64,000 nucleotides of DNA from contig NZ_BMNG01000004.1 in the NCBI RefSeq assembly GCF_014646335.1, positions 607,493 to 671,492 of the forward strand. The letters are read 5' to 3'. Both the position numbers and the translations under genes were made by a program. The notes under the pieces are model-generated. The model saw only the letters and a program-made list of their open reading frames with translations, searched no databases and was not told the DNA's origin. The DNA is from Streptomyces lasiicapitis (GTDB taxonomy: Bacteria > Actinomycetota > Actinomycetes > Streptomycetales > Streptomycetaceae). Positions 38,050 through 47,355 of the stretch are shown here, one piece after another (the stretch's first letter is position 1; every line of letters starts with the position of its first letter).

Positions 38050-38694
38050 TCAGTCGCGCAGATAGCGCAGCACCGCGAGCACCCGCCGGTTCGCGTCGTG
38101 CGACGCGGGCAGCCCCAGCTTGTCGAAGACCGCGGCCACATGCTTCTCGACGGTGCCCGCGGAGACCACGAGGGCCTGCGCGATCGCCGCGTTCGAGCGG
38201 CCCTCGGCCATCAGGGAGAGGACCTGGCGCTCGCGCGCGGTCAGCGGCGTGAGCTCGGCCGCGCGCCGGCTCGCGCCCGCGAGCTGGGTGACGACCTCCG
38301 GGTCGAGGGCGGTGCCGCCACCGGCCACGCGGGCCAGCGCGTCGGTGAACTCCGCGATGTTCGCGACCCGGTCCTTGAGCAGATAGCCGACGCCCGCCGA
38401 GCCGTCCGCGAGCAGCCGCGTGGCGTACTTCGTCTCGACGTACTGGGAGAAGAGCAGCACGCCCGTGCCCGGGTACGCGCGGCGGATGTCGATGGCGGCG
38501 CGCAGGCCCTCGTCGGTGTGCGACGGGGGCATCCGGATGTCCACGACCGTGACGTCCGGGCGGTGCTCGGCGACGGCGGCACGCAGCGCCTCCGCGTCAC
38601 CGACGGACGCGCACACCTCATGGCCGCGCTCCACCAGCATCTGGCCCAGCAACTCCCGCAGGACGGCGGCATCCTCAGCGATCACGACACGCAT
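38050..38694 (-). CDS. NarL/LuxR-family response regulator
   Basis: A 214-aa regulator with a receiver domain (MRVVIAEDAAVLRELLGQML, phospho-acceptor Asp in VTVVDIRMPP, Lys in YLLKDRV) and a C-terminal LuxR-type HTH (LTARERQVLSLMAEGRSNAA, then VEKHVAAVFDKLGL). It lies 12 bp after the sensor kinase gene and belongs to the four-gene unit ABC ATPase, permease, kinase, regulator. This is the typical arrangement for a self-controlled efflux or envelope-stress system in which the regulator activates the transporter. Confidence 0.9.
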   Translation of the reverse strand: MRVVIAEDAAVLRELLGQMLVERGHEVCASVGDAEALRAAVAEHRPDVTVVDIRMPPSHTDEGLRAAIDIRRAYPGTGVLLFSQYVETKYATRLLADGSAGVGYLLKDRVANIAEFTDALARVAGGGTALDPEVVTQLAGASRRAAELTPLTARERQVLSLMAEGRSNAAIAQALVVSAGTVEKHVAAVFDKLGLPASHDANRRVLAVLRYLRD

Positions 38695-38706
38695 GGCGGC
38701 ATGTTC

Positions 38707-40179
38707 TCACGCGCTGAGCGGCAGCTCGACGGCGACCACCGTCGGCCCGCCCTCGGGGCTGTGCACCTGCAACCGTCCGTCGACCGTCCGCACCCGCTGT
38801 ACCAGACCGGTCAGCCCACTGCCCAGGCCCACCGCGGCACCCCCGCGCCCGTCGTCGGTGACGCGCAGCCGCAGTATGCCGACACCGCCCTCGCTCTCCT
38901 CGGTCACGGTGATCGTGGCGCGTGCGGCGCCGCTGTGCTTGATGACGTTGGTGAGCAGTTCGGCCGCGCAGAAGTACGCGATGGTCTCGATGGCGGGCGT
39001 CGGGCGGCGCGGAACGTCCGTGGTCAGCTCGACGGGCAGGGCGCTGCGCGCCGCGAGGGTGGCGAGGGCGTCGGGCAGGCCGTCGTCGAGGACCGGCGGG
39101 TGGATGCCGCGCGCCAGGTCCCGCAGCTCGGTGAGGGCTTCGGTGGCGTTGTGGTGCGCGACGTCGACGAGTTGGCGTACGCGGGCGAGATCGAGGGACG
39201 GGGGTGAGGCGCCGTCGTGCGCCTGGTCCGGACGGGCGGGGCCCGGGGCGCCTTCGCTCCGGCCGCCCGCGCCCAGCCGCCCGCCCTGCCCTGCGTCACC
39301 GGCCTCGCCGAGCCGCTCCTTGATCATGTCCAGGCTCATGGCCACCGCCACAAGCCGCACCTGCGCGCCGTCGTGCAGATCCCGCTCGACACGGCGAAGC
39401 AGCGCCACCGAGTCGTCGACGGCGAGCGCGCGCGTCTCCTCCAAGTCCCGCACGCGGTCTGCCAGTTGGCTCGGCCCGAGGAGCGCCCGCAGCAGCCGCC
39501 GGTCGGCCTCCACGACCAGCCGCGTCGCCCACGGCGCGAGCAGCAGCAGCGCGAGGCCGAGGGCGAGCGCCGCGAACGTACCGGCGAAGGTGTGCACTTC
39601 GAGGCTGCCGGCCGGGATCGGCGTCAGGACGGGCATGCCGCCCACGTCGCCGGACCCGGCGTCCTGCCCGAAGACGCCCCACCGCAGCGGTGCCGTGAGA
39701 TTGATCAGGCCGGTAAGCCACCACAGCACCGCGTACATGCCGAGCGCGCTCACCGGCAGCTTCACCATGACGTACGCGGCCGCCCGCCACCCGGCCCCGT
39801 CCCGCAGCCGCGCGTCGAGCCGCCCGAACACCCCGGAGCCGGGGCGCGGCGCCGCCGGGCCCGGCACCCGCTCACCGAGCAGCCCCGCCGCGAGCCCCCG
39901 GTGCAGCGCGCCGAGCCCCCGCGCGAGACGCATGCACCCCACGAGCACGAGCGCGCCGACCACCGCGCCCACCAGCGACACCGCCAGACCCGCGCCCAGC
40001 GCGAGCAGGACGGCCAGCAGGACGCCGCCCGCCAGGCCGAGCGGGAGCGCGAGGAGGCAGTACGCCGCCTCGGCCCAGGCGCGGCGGGTGAGCGGGGCGC
40101 GCAGGAGTGCCGCCGCGCGGGTCCTGGCCGTGCCGGCTTGCGGGAGCGGGGTGGCCGGTGAGCTGTCGTGCATGGTCAT
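38707..40179 (-). CDS. Sensor histidine kinase, DesK/NarX-type
   Basis: A 490-aa membrane kinase. There are about four hydrophobic helices in the first 260 residues (AEAAYCLLALPLGLAGGVLL; LALGAGLAVSLVGAVVGALV; others near 185 and 235). The HisKA_3 dimerisation helix has the phospho-acceptor His in RVERDLHDGAQVRLVAVAM, and an HATPase_c domain shows the N box (ELLTNVIKHSG) and G box (VTDDGRGGAAVGLGSGL). The start at 40179 has AGGGA upstream; a second ATG follows two codons later. It lies 11 bp after the ABC permease gene. The membrane part has little extracytoplasmic sequence, so it probably senses an intramembrane signal or the partner transporter. Confidence 0.88.
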   Translation of the reverse strand: MTMHDSSPATPLPQAGTARTRAAALLRAPLTRRAWAEAAYCLLALPLGLAGGVLLAVLLALGAGLAVSLVGAVVGALVLVGCMRLARGLGALHRGLAAGLLGERVPGPAAPRPGSGVFGRLDARLRDGAGWRAAAYVMVKLPVSALGMYAVLWWLTGLINLTAPLRWGVFGQDAGSGDVGGMPVLTPIPAGSLEVHTFAGTFAALALGLALLLLAPWATRLVVEADRRLLRALLGPSQLADRVRDLEETRALAVDDSVALLRRVERDLHDGAQVRLVAVAMSLDMIKERLGEAGDAGQGGRLGAGGRSEGAPGPARPDQAHDGASPPSLDLARVRQLVDVAHHNATEALTELRDLARGIHPPVLDDGLPDALATLAARSALPVELTTDVPRRPTPAIETIAYFCAAELLTNVIKHSGAARATITVTEESEGGVGILRLRVTDDGRGGAAVGLGSGLTGLVQRVRTVDGRLQVHSPEGGPTVVAVELPLSA

Positions 40180-40190
40180 CAGTGTCCCTG

Positions 40191-40982
40191 TCAGGCGTCG
40201 CGGCGGGCCAGCAGCCGCGCGCCCGCGCCGAGCACCACGGCGACGTACAGGCACAGCACGGCGAATCCGGTCCAGGGCGAGAGCATGTCGGATACGGGCT
40301 TGGCGACGGCCAGGGAATTGCCGGCGATCATCGTGGGGAAGAACTTCGCGACCGTCGGCCCCGAGATGCCGCCGTTGACGGCGGGCAGCACGAAGGTGAC
40401 GCCGACGAGCGTGGCGATGGCGCTCGCGGTGTGCCGGGTGAGGGCGCCGATCCCGATGCCCAGGAGGCCGATGAGGCCCAGATAGGCGCCGGACATGAGC
40501 ACCGCCCGCAGCACGCCCGGATCGCCGATGCCGGGTCGCGGCACGCCGTCGGCCAGCGCCGCCCGGCCCGCGAAGAACGTCACGAGGGCGACCGCCTCGC
40601 CCACGAGCAGGGTGAGCGTGCCGTACACGGCCGCCTTCGCAGTGAGCAGTGTGCGCCGGTCGGGGATCGCGGCGAGCGTGGAGCGGATGGAGCCGGAGGT
40701 GTACTCGCCGGTGACGACCAGGACGCCCAGTACGCCGACGACGAGCTGGCCGAGGGCGACGCCCGCGAGCACGTTGTTCGTCGGGTCGAACGCGGCGGCC
40801 TTGTCGGCCGATGGCACTTTGGTGTTCGCCATCGTGACGACACCGATGGCGACCATGCCCGCGACGGTGAGCAGCAGTGCCCACGCCGTGGAGCGCAGGC
40901 TGCGCAGCTTGATCCACTCCATGCGGGCGGCGTGCGCGAAGCCGTGGTGTCCGGTGGGCGCGGTGGCGGTGACGGCGGTCAT
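40191..40982 (-). CDS. ABC-2-type transporter permease
   Basis: A 263-aa membrane protein with six hydrophobic helices, including MEWIKLRSLRSTAWALLLTV and LGQLVVGVLGVLVVTGEYTS. The EWIKLRS start and GEYTSGSIRSTLAA motif are typical of ABC-2 permeases used for export of peptides, lipids or antibiotics in Streptomyces. Its ATG overlaps the stop of the ATPase gene (ATGA), and its own stop is 11 bp before the sensor kinase. Substrate unknown. Confidence 0.9.
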   Translation of the reverse strand: MTAVTATAPTGHHGFAHAARMEWIKLRSLRSTAWALLLTVAGMVAIGVVTMANTKVPSADKAAAFDPTNNVLAGVALGQLVVGVLGVLVVTGEYTSGSIRSTLAAIPDRRTLLTAKAAVYGTLTLLVGEAVALVTFFAGRAALADGVPRPGIGDPGVLRAVLMSGAYLGLIGLLGIGIGALTRHTASAIATLVGVTFVLPAVNGGISGPTVAKFFPTMIAGNSLAVAKPVSDMLSPWTGFAVLCLYVAVVLGAGARLLARRDA

Positions 40983-41800
40983 CGGTCGTTCCTCTCCGGC
41001 GCGGCGTCGATGGCGGACGCGACTTCGTGGTGGTCGGCCGCAGTGCCTTGGTGGTCGGCCGTGGCGCCTCGGTACGTGGGGTGGGCGGCGCCCCGGTAGT
41101 CGGCGCTCGCGCCCGTCAGGGCGAAGAACGCCTCCTCGAGGGAGCGCCCCCGCGTGGTGAGCTCCCGCACGGTCGTGTCCGCGAGCAGGCGCCCCTGCCC
41201 GATCACCACCAAGTGGTCGGCGGTGAGCGCCATTTCGCTGATGAGGTGGCTGGACAGGAGCACCGTGCGGCCCTCCGCGGCCAGCGACTTCATCAGCTCC
41301 CGGATCCAGCGCACACCCTCGGGGTCGAGCCCGTTCACCGGCTCGTCGAACAGCAGCACCCCGGGATCGCCGAGCAGCGCGGCCGCGATCCCCAGGCGCT
41401 GGGCCATGCCGAGCGAGTACGTCCCCGCGCGCCGCCCTGCGACACCGCTCAGGCCGACGGCGGCGAGCACCTCGTCCACCCGCGCGGGCCGGATGCCGCC
41501 CCCCGCGGCGAGCGCGGTCAGATGCGCCCGCGCACTGCGCCCCGGGTGGAACGTCCGCGCCTCAAGCAGCGCCCCCACCTCACGCAGCGGCCAGCGCAGT
41601 TCGCCGTACCGGCGCCCCGCGACCAGTGCCTTGCCCTCGTCGGGCCGGTCGAGACCCATGATCATGCGCATGGTGGTCGACTTGCCCGAGCCGTTCGGGC
41701 CGAGGAAACCCGTCACGGCCCCGGGCCGTACCTCGAAACTCAGCGCTTCCACGGCGGTGGTGGGCCCGTACCGTTTGGTCAGCCCTTGGACCTCGATCAT
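40979..41800 (-). CDS. ABC transporter ATP-binding protein
   Basis: A 273-aa ATPase with Walker A (FLGPNGSGKSTTMRM), a signature-like segment (TYSLGMAQRLGIAAALL), Walker B (PGVLLFDEPVNGLDPEG) and the switch His (LLSSHLISEM). The signature is SLGMAQR rather than LSGGQ, common in DrrA/CcmA-like exporters. About 40 C-terminal residues are a His/Asp/Arg-rich tail with repeated AxxADxxG-like units (YRGAAHPTYRGATADHQGTA). It starts the four-gene unit, with GGGAG before ATG 41800. The 260 bp to the next gene hold its promoter region and a GGGGG-TTTT-CCCCC hairpin. Confidence 0.92.
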   Translation of the reverse strand: MIEVQGLTKRYGPTTAVEALSFEVRPGAVTGFLGPNGSGKSTTMRMIMGLDRPDEGKALVAGRRYGELRWPLREVGALLEARTFHPGRSARAHLTALAAGGGIRPARVDEVLAAVGLSGVAGRRAGTYSLGMAQRLGIAAALLGDPGVLLFDEPVNGLDPEGVRWIRELMKSLAAEGRTVLLSSHLISEMALTADHLVVIGQGRLLADTTVRELTTRGRSLEEAFFALTGASADYRGAAHPTYRGATADHQGTAADHHEVASAIDAAPERNDR

Positions 41801-42060
41801 GACAACTCCCGCTCCCAGCCCGGTGCGTACCCGGCGTGATCAACACACCTCACGCTAGGACCGCCACCGCACCCGTCGGAACGCTGCTTTCCTCCGACTG
41901 ACCTGGGGGTTTTCCCCCACGCTCCGGCGCAATGAGCCCTCTGTGCTCCGCTCCTGCCCGTGTGGGTGATGTCGCCGAGCGGGGCTCAGGCGCGACGATC
42001 CGGAGACATCCGCACCGGGACCGACCGGAGACACTCGCACCGAGACCGAGGAGAAGCCCC

Positions 42061-42459
42061 ATGTCGTACCGACGGAACGCCCTGCGCATCGCCCTGACCT
42101 GCGCGCTGGCCATCGGCCTGACCGGCCTGTCCCAGACGGGCGGCGGAGCGCGTTCGAGCGCGCGGGCCACGGCGGAGCCCGGAATCATGGAGCCGGCCTG
42201 CCCACCGCCGGGCGGCGGGACCTGCTACTTCGAGTACTACGACGACGCCGGGCGCCGCGGCATCGAGTTCAGCCCCGAGGTCGGCCGCTGCTACAACATG
42301 AGCTCGGCCGGATCCGTCAGGGGCACCAACATGACCAGCAAGAGGGTCCATCTGTGGCCCAGCAGCGACTGCGTCGGCGGCGCGACCGCGCTGGTGGACC
42401 CGGGCTTCTCCTGGAACGACCGGTCCCACTACTACTACTCGTTCCGGCCGATCCGCTGA
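42061..42459 (+). CDS. Secreted peptidase-inhibitor I36 / crystallin-like small protein
   Basis: A 132-aa exported protein. A signal peptide (ALRIALTCALAIGLTGLSQT) precedes a mature part of about 95 residues with three Cys and aromatic-rich beta-hairpins (CYFEYYDDAGRRG, CYNMSSAGSV, DRSHYYYSFRPIR). This resembles the beta/gamma-crystallin-like I36 inhibitor family (SMPI type) of Streptomyces. Such proteins inhibit metalloproteases outside the cell, but the family also has members without known activity. GAGGAGAAG precedes the ATG. It stands alone and converges on hemC across a shared terminator. Confidence 0.78.
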   Translation: MSYRRNALRIALTCALAIGLTGLSQTGGGARSSARATAEPGIMEPACPPPGGGTCYFEYYDDAGRRGIEFSPEVGRCYNMSSAGSVRGTNMTSKRVHLWPSSDCVGGATALVDPGFSWNDRSHYYYSFRPIR

Positions 42460-42505
42460 GCCGGGCCCCCGGGCGTGCCGATCCCACGCCGGGGGGCCCG
42501 GCTCA
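42457..42505. terminator. Bidirectional terminator that includes both stop codons
   Basis: TGAGCCGGGCCCCCGG at 42457 onward pairs, with one mismatch, with the complement ending GGCCCGGCTCA at 42505; the loop is about 6-8 nt. The stem's outermost three bases are the TGA of the crystallin-like gene and, on the other strand, the TGA of hemC. Confidence 0.8.
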
Positions 42506-43438
42506 GTGCGCGATCGAGTCGATCAGCTCCCGCGCCCCCTGCCGCAGCAGCGTCACCGCCACGGACGTGCCGAGGGTCGCCGGGTCGAGCGGGCCCGCCC
42601 ACTCGTGGGCGTTGAGGACGGTCTTGCCGTCGGGCGTGAACACCCGGGCGCGCAGCGACAGATCACCGCTGGGCTCGCTGCGGGCGTAGCCCGCGATCGG
42701 CGAGTTGCAGTGCCCCTGGAGCACGTGCAGGAACATGCGCTCGGCGGTGGCCTCGCGCCAGGCGTCGCGGTCGCCGAGGCCGCTCACGGTGTCGATGGTG
42801 GCGGCGTCGTCCTCGCGGCACTGCAGCGCCAGGACCCCGGCGCCGATCGGCGGGCACATCGTCTCGACGGACAGCACCTCGGAGATGTGCTCGGTCGCGC
42901 CGATCCGCTCCAGGCCGGACACGGCGAGCAGCAGCGCGTCCGCCTCGCCCCCGGCCAGCTTCGCGAGCCGGCGGCCCGCGTTGCCGCGCATCGGTACGCA
43001 GTTCAGGTGCGGGTGGGACGCGGCGAGCTGTGCGATGCGGCGCACCGACGACGTGCCGATGCGGGTGCCGGGGGGCAGCTCGTCCAGCGTGCGGCCCGCG
43101 GGGTCGATGAGGGCGTCACGGATGTCGTCGCGCTTGAGGAACGCCGCGAACGTGGTGCCCGCGGGCAGCGGCCGGTCCGCCGGCACGTCCTTGACGCAGT
43201 GCACCGCGAGGTCCGCCTCCCCGGCGAGCAGCGCCGCGTCGACCTCCTTGGTGAACGCGCCCTTCCCGCCGAGCTTGGCCAGGTCGCCCATCCAGCGGTC
43301 GCCGGAGGTGGTCACCGGCAGGACCTCGGTGCGGATGCCCGGGTGCAGGGCGGCGAGTTCGGTGCGTACGCGCTCCACCTGGGCGAGGGCCATGGGCGAT
43401 GAGCGGGAGACGATGCGGATCAGCTCGGGAGCGGACAT
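42503..43438 (-). CDS. hemC: Porphobilinogen deaminase (hydroxymethylbilane synthase), divergent copy
   Basis: A 311-aa enzyme that would link four porphobilinogens into hydroxymethylbilane in haem biosynthesis. Family motifs are present but altered: [14 protein letters not shown] for the usual TRxSxLALx[27 protein letters not shown] for SMKDVP (catalytic Asp kept), [18 protein letters not shown] for RGNVxTRLxKL, and [12 protein letters not shown] around the dipyrromethane-binding Cys (usual GGC). Length matches the family. It is alone here, not in a hem operon, next to two drug exporters, so it may be a second HemC in this genome. ATG 43438 is preceded by about 17 in-frame codons without a good start. 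Function is likely but the divergence is notable. Confidence 0.82.
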   Translation of the reverse strand: MSAPELIRIVSRSSPMALAQVERVRTELAALHPGIRTEVLPVTTSGDRWMGDLAKLGGKGAFTKEVDAALLAGEADLAVHCVKDVPADRPLPAGTTFAAFLKRDDIRDALIDPAGRTLDELPPGTRIGTSSVRRIAQLAASHPHLNCVPMRGNAGRRLAKLAGGEADALLLAVSGLERIGATEHISEVLSVETMCPPIGAGVLALQCREDDAATIDTVSGLGDRDAWREATAERMFLHVLQGHCNSPIAGYARSEPSGDLSLRARVFTPDGKTVLNAHEWAGPLDPATLGTSVAVTLLRQGARELIDSIAH

Positions 43439-43585
43439 GGCGTACACGATAGGCCCTCGCGGTGGAGTGAACCGCATCGGACCCTGCGCCAACTGGGTTA
43501 CCGCGCAGAGAGGTTGATGGCGCGGACACGGGCCTGGGATACTCCGTGCGCACTGCGGCCCTGTCGGCGTGTGCGCCCCGCCGGG

Positions 43586-45142
43586 TCAGCTCGCACGTCG
43601 TGCCCGGCGCACCCCGGCGGCGTCGTCCCCGCCGCACGCACCCGGCTCCAGCGGCGGCGATGTCACCGCCATGTTGGACGTGCAGTGGGGGTTGTTGCCC
43701 GCCTCGCCGTGCCAGTCCGAGGGCCGCGGCCGGATGAACGCGAAGGCCGCGAGGCCCGCCAGGACGAACAGTCCCGCGCAGCCCCAGGCCGCCTTCCCGA
43801 AGGCGGAGTCGAGCGCGACCGGATCCGTGTACGCGGTGCCCGTCAAGCCGACCGCGAGCGGAAGTGCGGCGATGACCAAGAGCGAGGCGATGCGGGCCGC
43901 GGTGTTGTTCACGCCGCTGGCGAGACCGGCGCGGGACGCGTCCACCGACGCGAGCACGGTCGCGGTGAGCGGCGCCACGAACACGCTCATGCCGAGGCCG
44001 AGCACGACGACGGCGGGCAGCACGTCGGCGACGTACGAGGCTCCGGGGCCGATCCGCAGCATCAGCACGGCGCCCGCGGCGGCGATGAGCGGGCCCGCGC
44101 ACAGCGGCAGGCGCGGCCCGATCCTGCGGGCCAGGTCGCCCGCCGGTGCCGAGAGCAGCAGCATCATGACGGTGATCGGCAGCGTCGCCGTGCCGGCCTG
44201 CAGCGCGTCGTAGCCGAGCGTCGTCTGCAACTGCACGGGCAGCATGAACAGGATGCCGCCGATGGCCGCGTACAGACACAGCGTCATGACGTTCGCGGCC
44301 GAGAACAGGCCGGAGCGGAACAGTTCGAGCGGCAGCATCGGATTGCTGCGGCGGTGCTCGACGAGCAGGAACACCGCGCCCGCCGCGAGCCCGGCGAGGC
44401 CCGGAAGCAGCGCCGCCACGAACGAGGAGTCGCCGGACGCGCCGATCAGCGCGAAGCTCACGCCCGCGAGGAACAGCGCCGCGAGCACCGCGCCCGGCAC
44501 GTCGAACCGCTGCCCGACGGCGCTCTCGCCCTTGCTCTCCGGCACGTGCCGTACCGCGAACAGGACAAGGGCGGCCAGCGGCACATTGATGAGGAAGATC
44601 CACCGCCAGCCGGGCCCGTCGATCAGCCAGCCGCCGAGGAACGGCCCGATCGCGCCCGCCACCCCGCCGAGCCCCGACCACGCGCCCACCGCCTTGGCCT
44701 GGTCCCGCGTGCGGAACGAGGAGCGCACAAGCGCCAGCGAGCCCGGCGTGAGCAGCGCGCCGCCCACGCCCTGCAGCGCCCGCGCGGCGATCAGCGTGCC
44801 CGAGTCCTGCGCGAGCCCGCACAGCGCGGAGGCGAGCGCGAACCACACCACGCCGATGACGAGCGTGCGCCGCCGCCCGATGCGGTCACCGAGCGCACCG
44901 CCGAGGAGCAGCAGCGCGGACAGCGTGAGCATGTAGGCGTTGACGACCCACTGGAGGGAGGCGATCGACGCGTCGAGGTCACGGCCGAGGGTGGGCAGGG
45001 CGACGTTGACCACCGTGCCGTCGAGCATCGCCATGCCGGAGGCGAGGACCGCGCTGGTCAGTACCCAGCGGCCGCGCGCGGAGGCCAGGGTGACACCGCC
45101 GTCGGCGTCCTCGCCGCCCGCGTCGCCGGGGGACGTCGTCAC
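43586..45142 (-). CDS. MFS drug exporter, DHA2 (14-TM) family
   Basis: A 518-aa membrane protein with about 14 hydrophobic helices. Motifs are the first-helix MAMLDGTVVNVALPTLGRDL, motif A GALGDRIGRRRTLVIG and motif C GLGGVAGAIGPFLGGWLID, which mark proton-driven multidrug exporters of the EmrB/QacA type. It starts at GTG 45142 after GAGGGCGG. The C-terminal 50 residues are hydrophilic. It is followed 66 bp upstream by a second exporter of the same family on the same strand; they are only distantly alike, so this is not a recent duplication. Confidence 0.92.
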   Translation of the reverse strand: MTTSPGDAGGEDADGGVTLASARGRWVLTSAVLASGMAMLDGTVVNVALPTLGRDLDASIASLQWVVNAYMLTLSALLLLGGALGDRIGRRRTLVIGVVWFALASALCGLAQDSGTLIAARALQGVGGALLTPGSLALVRSSFRTRDQAKAVGAWSGLGGVAGAIGPFLGGWLIDGPGWRWIFLINVPLAALVLFAVRHVPESKGESAVGQRFDVPGAVLAALFLAGVSFALIGASGDSSFVAALLPGLAGLAAGAVFLLVEHRRSNPMLPLELFRSGLFSAANVMTLCLYAAIGGILFMLPVQLQTTLGYDALQAGTATLPITVMMLLLSAPAGDLARRIGPRLPLCAGPLIAAAGAVLMLRIGPGASYVADVLPAVVVLGLGMSVFVAPLTATVLASVDASRAGLASGVNNTAARIASLLVIAALPLAVGLTGTAYTDPVALDSAFGKAAWGCAGLFVLAGLAAFAFIRPRPSDWHGEAGNNPHCTSNMAVTSPPLEPGACGGDDAAGVRRARRAS

Positions 45143-45208
45143 GGATTCACCGCCCTCCTGGCCGAAGCGCCCGCGCGACGGACCGGCCCACTCGCGCGAC
45201 GGACCGGC

Positions 45209-46765
45209 CTACATGTGGGTCGCGCCGCCGCCCAAGTGACTGTCGGCGGGCCGCCCCTTGCGGTACAGCACGACCGTAATGGCGCACCCGACGGCGAAGA
45301 AGAGGGCCGACCACCAGTACGCCGTCTCGTAGCTCTGGACCTGGGCCTGGGCCTGCACCTCGGGCGTCGGCCGCTTGCCGACGAGGTAGTTGGCGGCGGC
45401 GCTCGTGGCGAGGGTGTTGAGGAGTGCCGTACCGATCGAACCGCCCACCTGTTGGGTGGTGTTGACCATCGCGGACGCCACACCCGCGTCGTGCGCGGCG
45501 ACGCCCGAGGTGGCCATGCTCATCGCCGGGGCGAAGATGAGGCCGAGCCCGAGCCCGAAGACGAGCAGCGGCGGCAGCACGTGCAAGGCGTAACCGCTGG
45601 TGGTGTCGAGTGCCGTCAGCCACACCATCCCGGCCGCCGAGAGCCCCATGCCGAGCGGCACGACCGGTTTCGCGCCGAAGCGCGGTACGAGGACGTTGGT
45701 GGTCAGCACGGAGATCACGATCAACACCGCGACCATCGGGATGAAGGCGAGACCCGTCTTGATGGGCGTGTAGCCGAGGATCTGCTGCATGTAGTACGTC
45801 AGGAACAGGAACACGCCGAACATGCCCGCACCGGAGATGAACATCGCCAGGAACGACGCGCCCCGGTCCCGGTCGAGCACCACCCGCAGCGGAAGCAGTG
45901 GATGCGAGGCCCGGGTCTGCCACCAGGCGAAGGCCGTCACGAGTACGACGCCGATGACGAGGAACCCCCACGTCAGCGGGTCGCCCCAGTCGTGGGTCTC
46001 GGCGTTGGCGAAGCCGTAGACGATGCAGAACAGACCGGCCGACACCAACAGCGTGCCCGGCACGTCGAGTTTGGGCCGGTCCTCCGGCGCCCCCGGGTGC
46101 AGCAGGCGCGCGCCGCCGATCATCGCGGCCGCCGCGAAGGCGAGGTTCACGTACAGGCACCAGCGCCAGTCCAGATACTCCGTGAGTACGCCGCCGAGCA
46201 GCAGCCCGACCGCGGCGCCCGAGCCCGCCACCGCGCCGTAGATGCCGAACGCCTTCGCGCGCTCGCGCGGGTCCGTGAACGTGGTGCTGAGCAGGGAGAG
46301 CGCGGCGGGCGCGAGGAGCGCGCCGAACAGGCCCTGCAGCGCGCGGGCGATCACCAGCATCCCGAAGCTGGTCGCCGCGCCGCCGAGCGCGGAGGCCAGC
46401 GCGAACCCGGCGAGCCCCGCCAGGAAGACCGCCTTGCGGCCCACCAGGTCCGCGATGCGCCCGCCGAGCAGCAGCAGGCTGCCGAAGGCGAGCGCGTACG
46501 CGGTCACGACCCACTGCCTGTTGCCGTCGGTGAAGCCCAGGTCCTGCTGCGCCGACGGCAGCGCGATGTTCACGATCGTCGCGTCCAGGACCACCATGAG
46601 CTGCGCGGTGGCGATGACCGCGAGGATCAGCCAGCGGTGCTCGTGCTTGCCGCCGGTGTGCTGGGCGGCGGGCGGCGGGGGAGGGGCTTCGGCGGAGGGG
46701 GCCGGCTGTGACAGCGGCTGCGGTATGCCCTCCGGTACGCCCTCGGAGCCGGGCGAGCGGTCCAT
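45209..46765 (-). CDS. MFS drug exporter, DHA2 family (second)
   Basis: A 518-aa exporter. A Pro/Ala-rich N-terminal tail of about 40 residues precedes 14 hydrophobic helices with MVVLDATIVNIALPSAQQDL, motif A GGRIADLVGRKAVFLAG and motif C VAGSGAAVGLLLGGVLTEY. ATG 46765 has GGAGG 5 nt upstream. It is the first of two tandem exporter genes; between them are two copies of a 15-16-bp CGCGACGGACCGGCC-type repeat. Substrate unknown. Confidence 0.92.
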   Translation of the reverse strand: MDRSPGSEGVPEGIPQPLSQPAPSAEAPPPPPAAQHTGGKHEHRWLILAVIATAQLMVVLDATIVNIALPSAQQDLGFTDGNRQWVVTAYALAFGSLLLLGGRIADLVGRKAVFLAGLAGFALASALGGAATSFGMLVIARALQGLFGALLAPAALSLLSTTFTDPRERAKAFGIYGAVAGSGAAVGLLLGGVLTEYLDWRWCLYVNLAFAAAAMIGGARLLHPGAPEDRPKLDVPGTLLVSAGLFCIVYGFANAETHDWGDPLTWGFLVIGVVLVTAFAWWQTRASHPLLPLRVVLDRDRGASFLAMFISGAGMFGVFLFLTYYMQQILGYTPIKTGLAFIPMVAVLIVISVLTTNVLVPRFGAKPVVPLGMGLSAAGMVWLTALDTTSGYALHVLPPLLVFGLGLGLIFAPAMSMATSGVAAHDAGVASAMVNTTQQVGGSIGTALLNTLATSAAANYLVGKRPTPEVQAQAQVQSYETAYWWSALFFAVGCAITVVLYRKGRPADSHLGGGATHM

Positions 46766-46871
46766 GGTGACCTCCAGACCCCCCGCCTCGACAGGCAACC
46801 CCTGTCACACGCTAAGCGCCCCGCTCGGCGCCCGCGACCTGGGCGGATCACGCCCGGGATCAGGCCCGGGG

Positions 46872-47321
46872 TCACGCTCCGTCGAAGGCCTGCGCCACCG
46901 CGAGGGAGTCCTCGTACACGTGGTGCCGGGTGACCAGGCCGTCCTCGACGGTCAGGTGCAGGGCGAAGCGCGCGCTGTAGGCCCGCCCGGTGGCCTTGGC
47001 GGTCTGCCGTATCTCGCCCGTGACCACGGCGTCCGCGCCGTCGACCAGGATCCGCTCGACCTGGGTGTCCGCCGCCTCCGGCACATGGTGCCCGGCGATC
47101 CCGCCGTAGTGCTGGGCGGCCTCGTCGCCGCGCGTCCGGTGCCGGATCCACGGCGTCGCGGCCCGCCCGTGCTCGGCCTCCGGCCAGTTCAGCTTCCAGT
47201 CGACGTGCTCGGCGTACATCTCGGCGACGCGGGCGGTGTCGCCCGCTCCGATGCGGCCGAGCAGCTCCATGACGACGGCGCGGGTCGTGGCCGACCTGGT
47301 GTCCTGCGTTGCTTCGGGCAT
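46872..47321 (-). CDS. SnoaL-like / NTF2-fold protein
   Basis: A 149-aa protein of the NTF2-like SnoaL fold: VVMELLGRIGAGDTARVAEM, HVDWKLNWPE, then beta strands FALHLTVEDGLVTRHHVYED ending SLAVAQAF. The family covers small polyketide cyclases, isomerases and many proteins of unknown role that bind small hydrophobic molecules in a cone-shaped pocket. ATG 47321 follows GGAGG. A frameshifted relative lies in the island at 53191. It is upstream of the exporters on the same strand (106 bp) and may share their transcript. Confidence 0.82.
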   Translation of the reverse strand: MPEATQDTRSATTRAVVMELLGRIGAGDTARVAEMYAEHVDWKLNWPEAEHGRAATPWIRHRTRGDEAAQHYGGIAGHHVPEAADTQVERILVDGADAVVTGEIRQTAKATGRAYSARFALHLTVEDGLVTRHHVYEDSLAVAQAFDGA

Positions 47322-47355
47322 GACGGTTACCTCCGTGGTGCTGCGGTGCGAATGA

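Noticed and set aside
43514..46711. 1,065-codon plus-strand open frame opposite the two exporters
   Set aside because: Arg/Glu/Gln-rich product typical of the reverse complement of membrane-protein genes.
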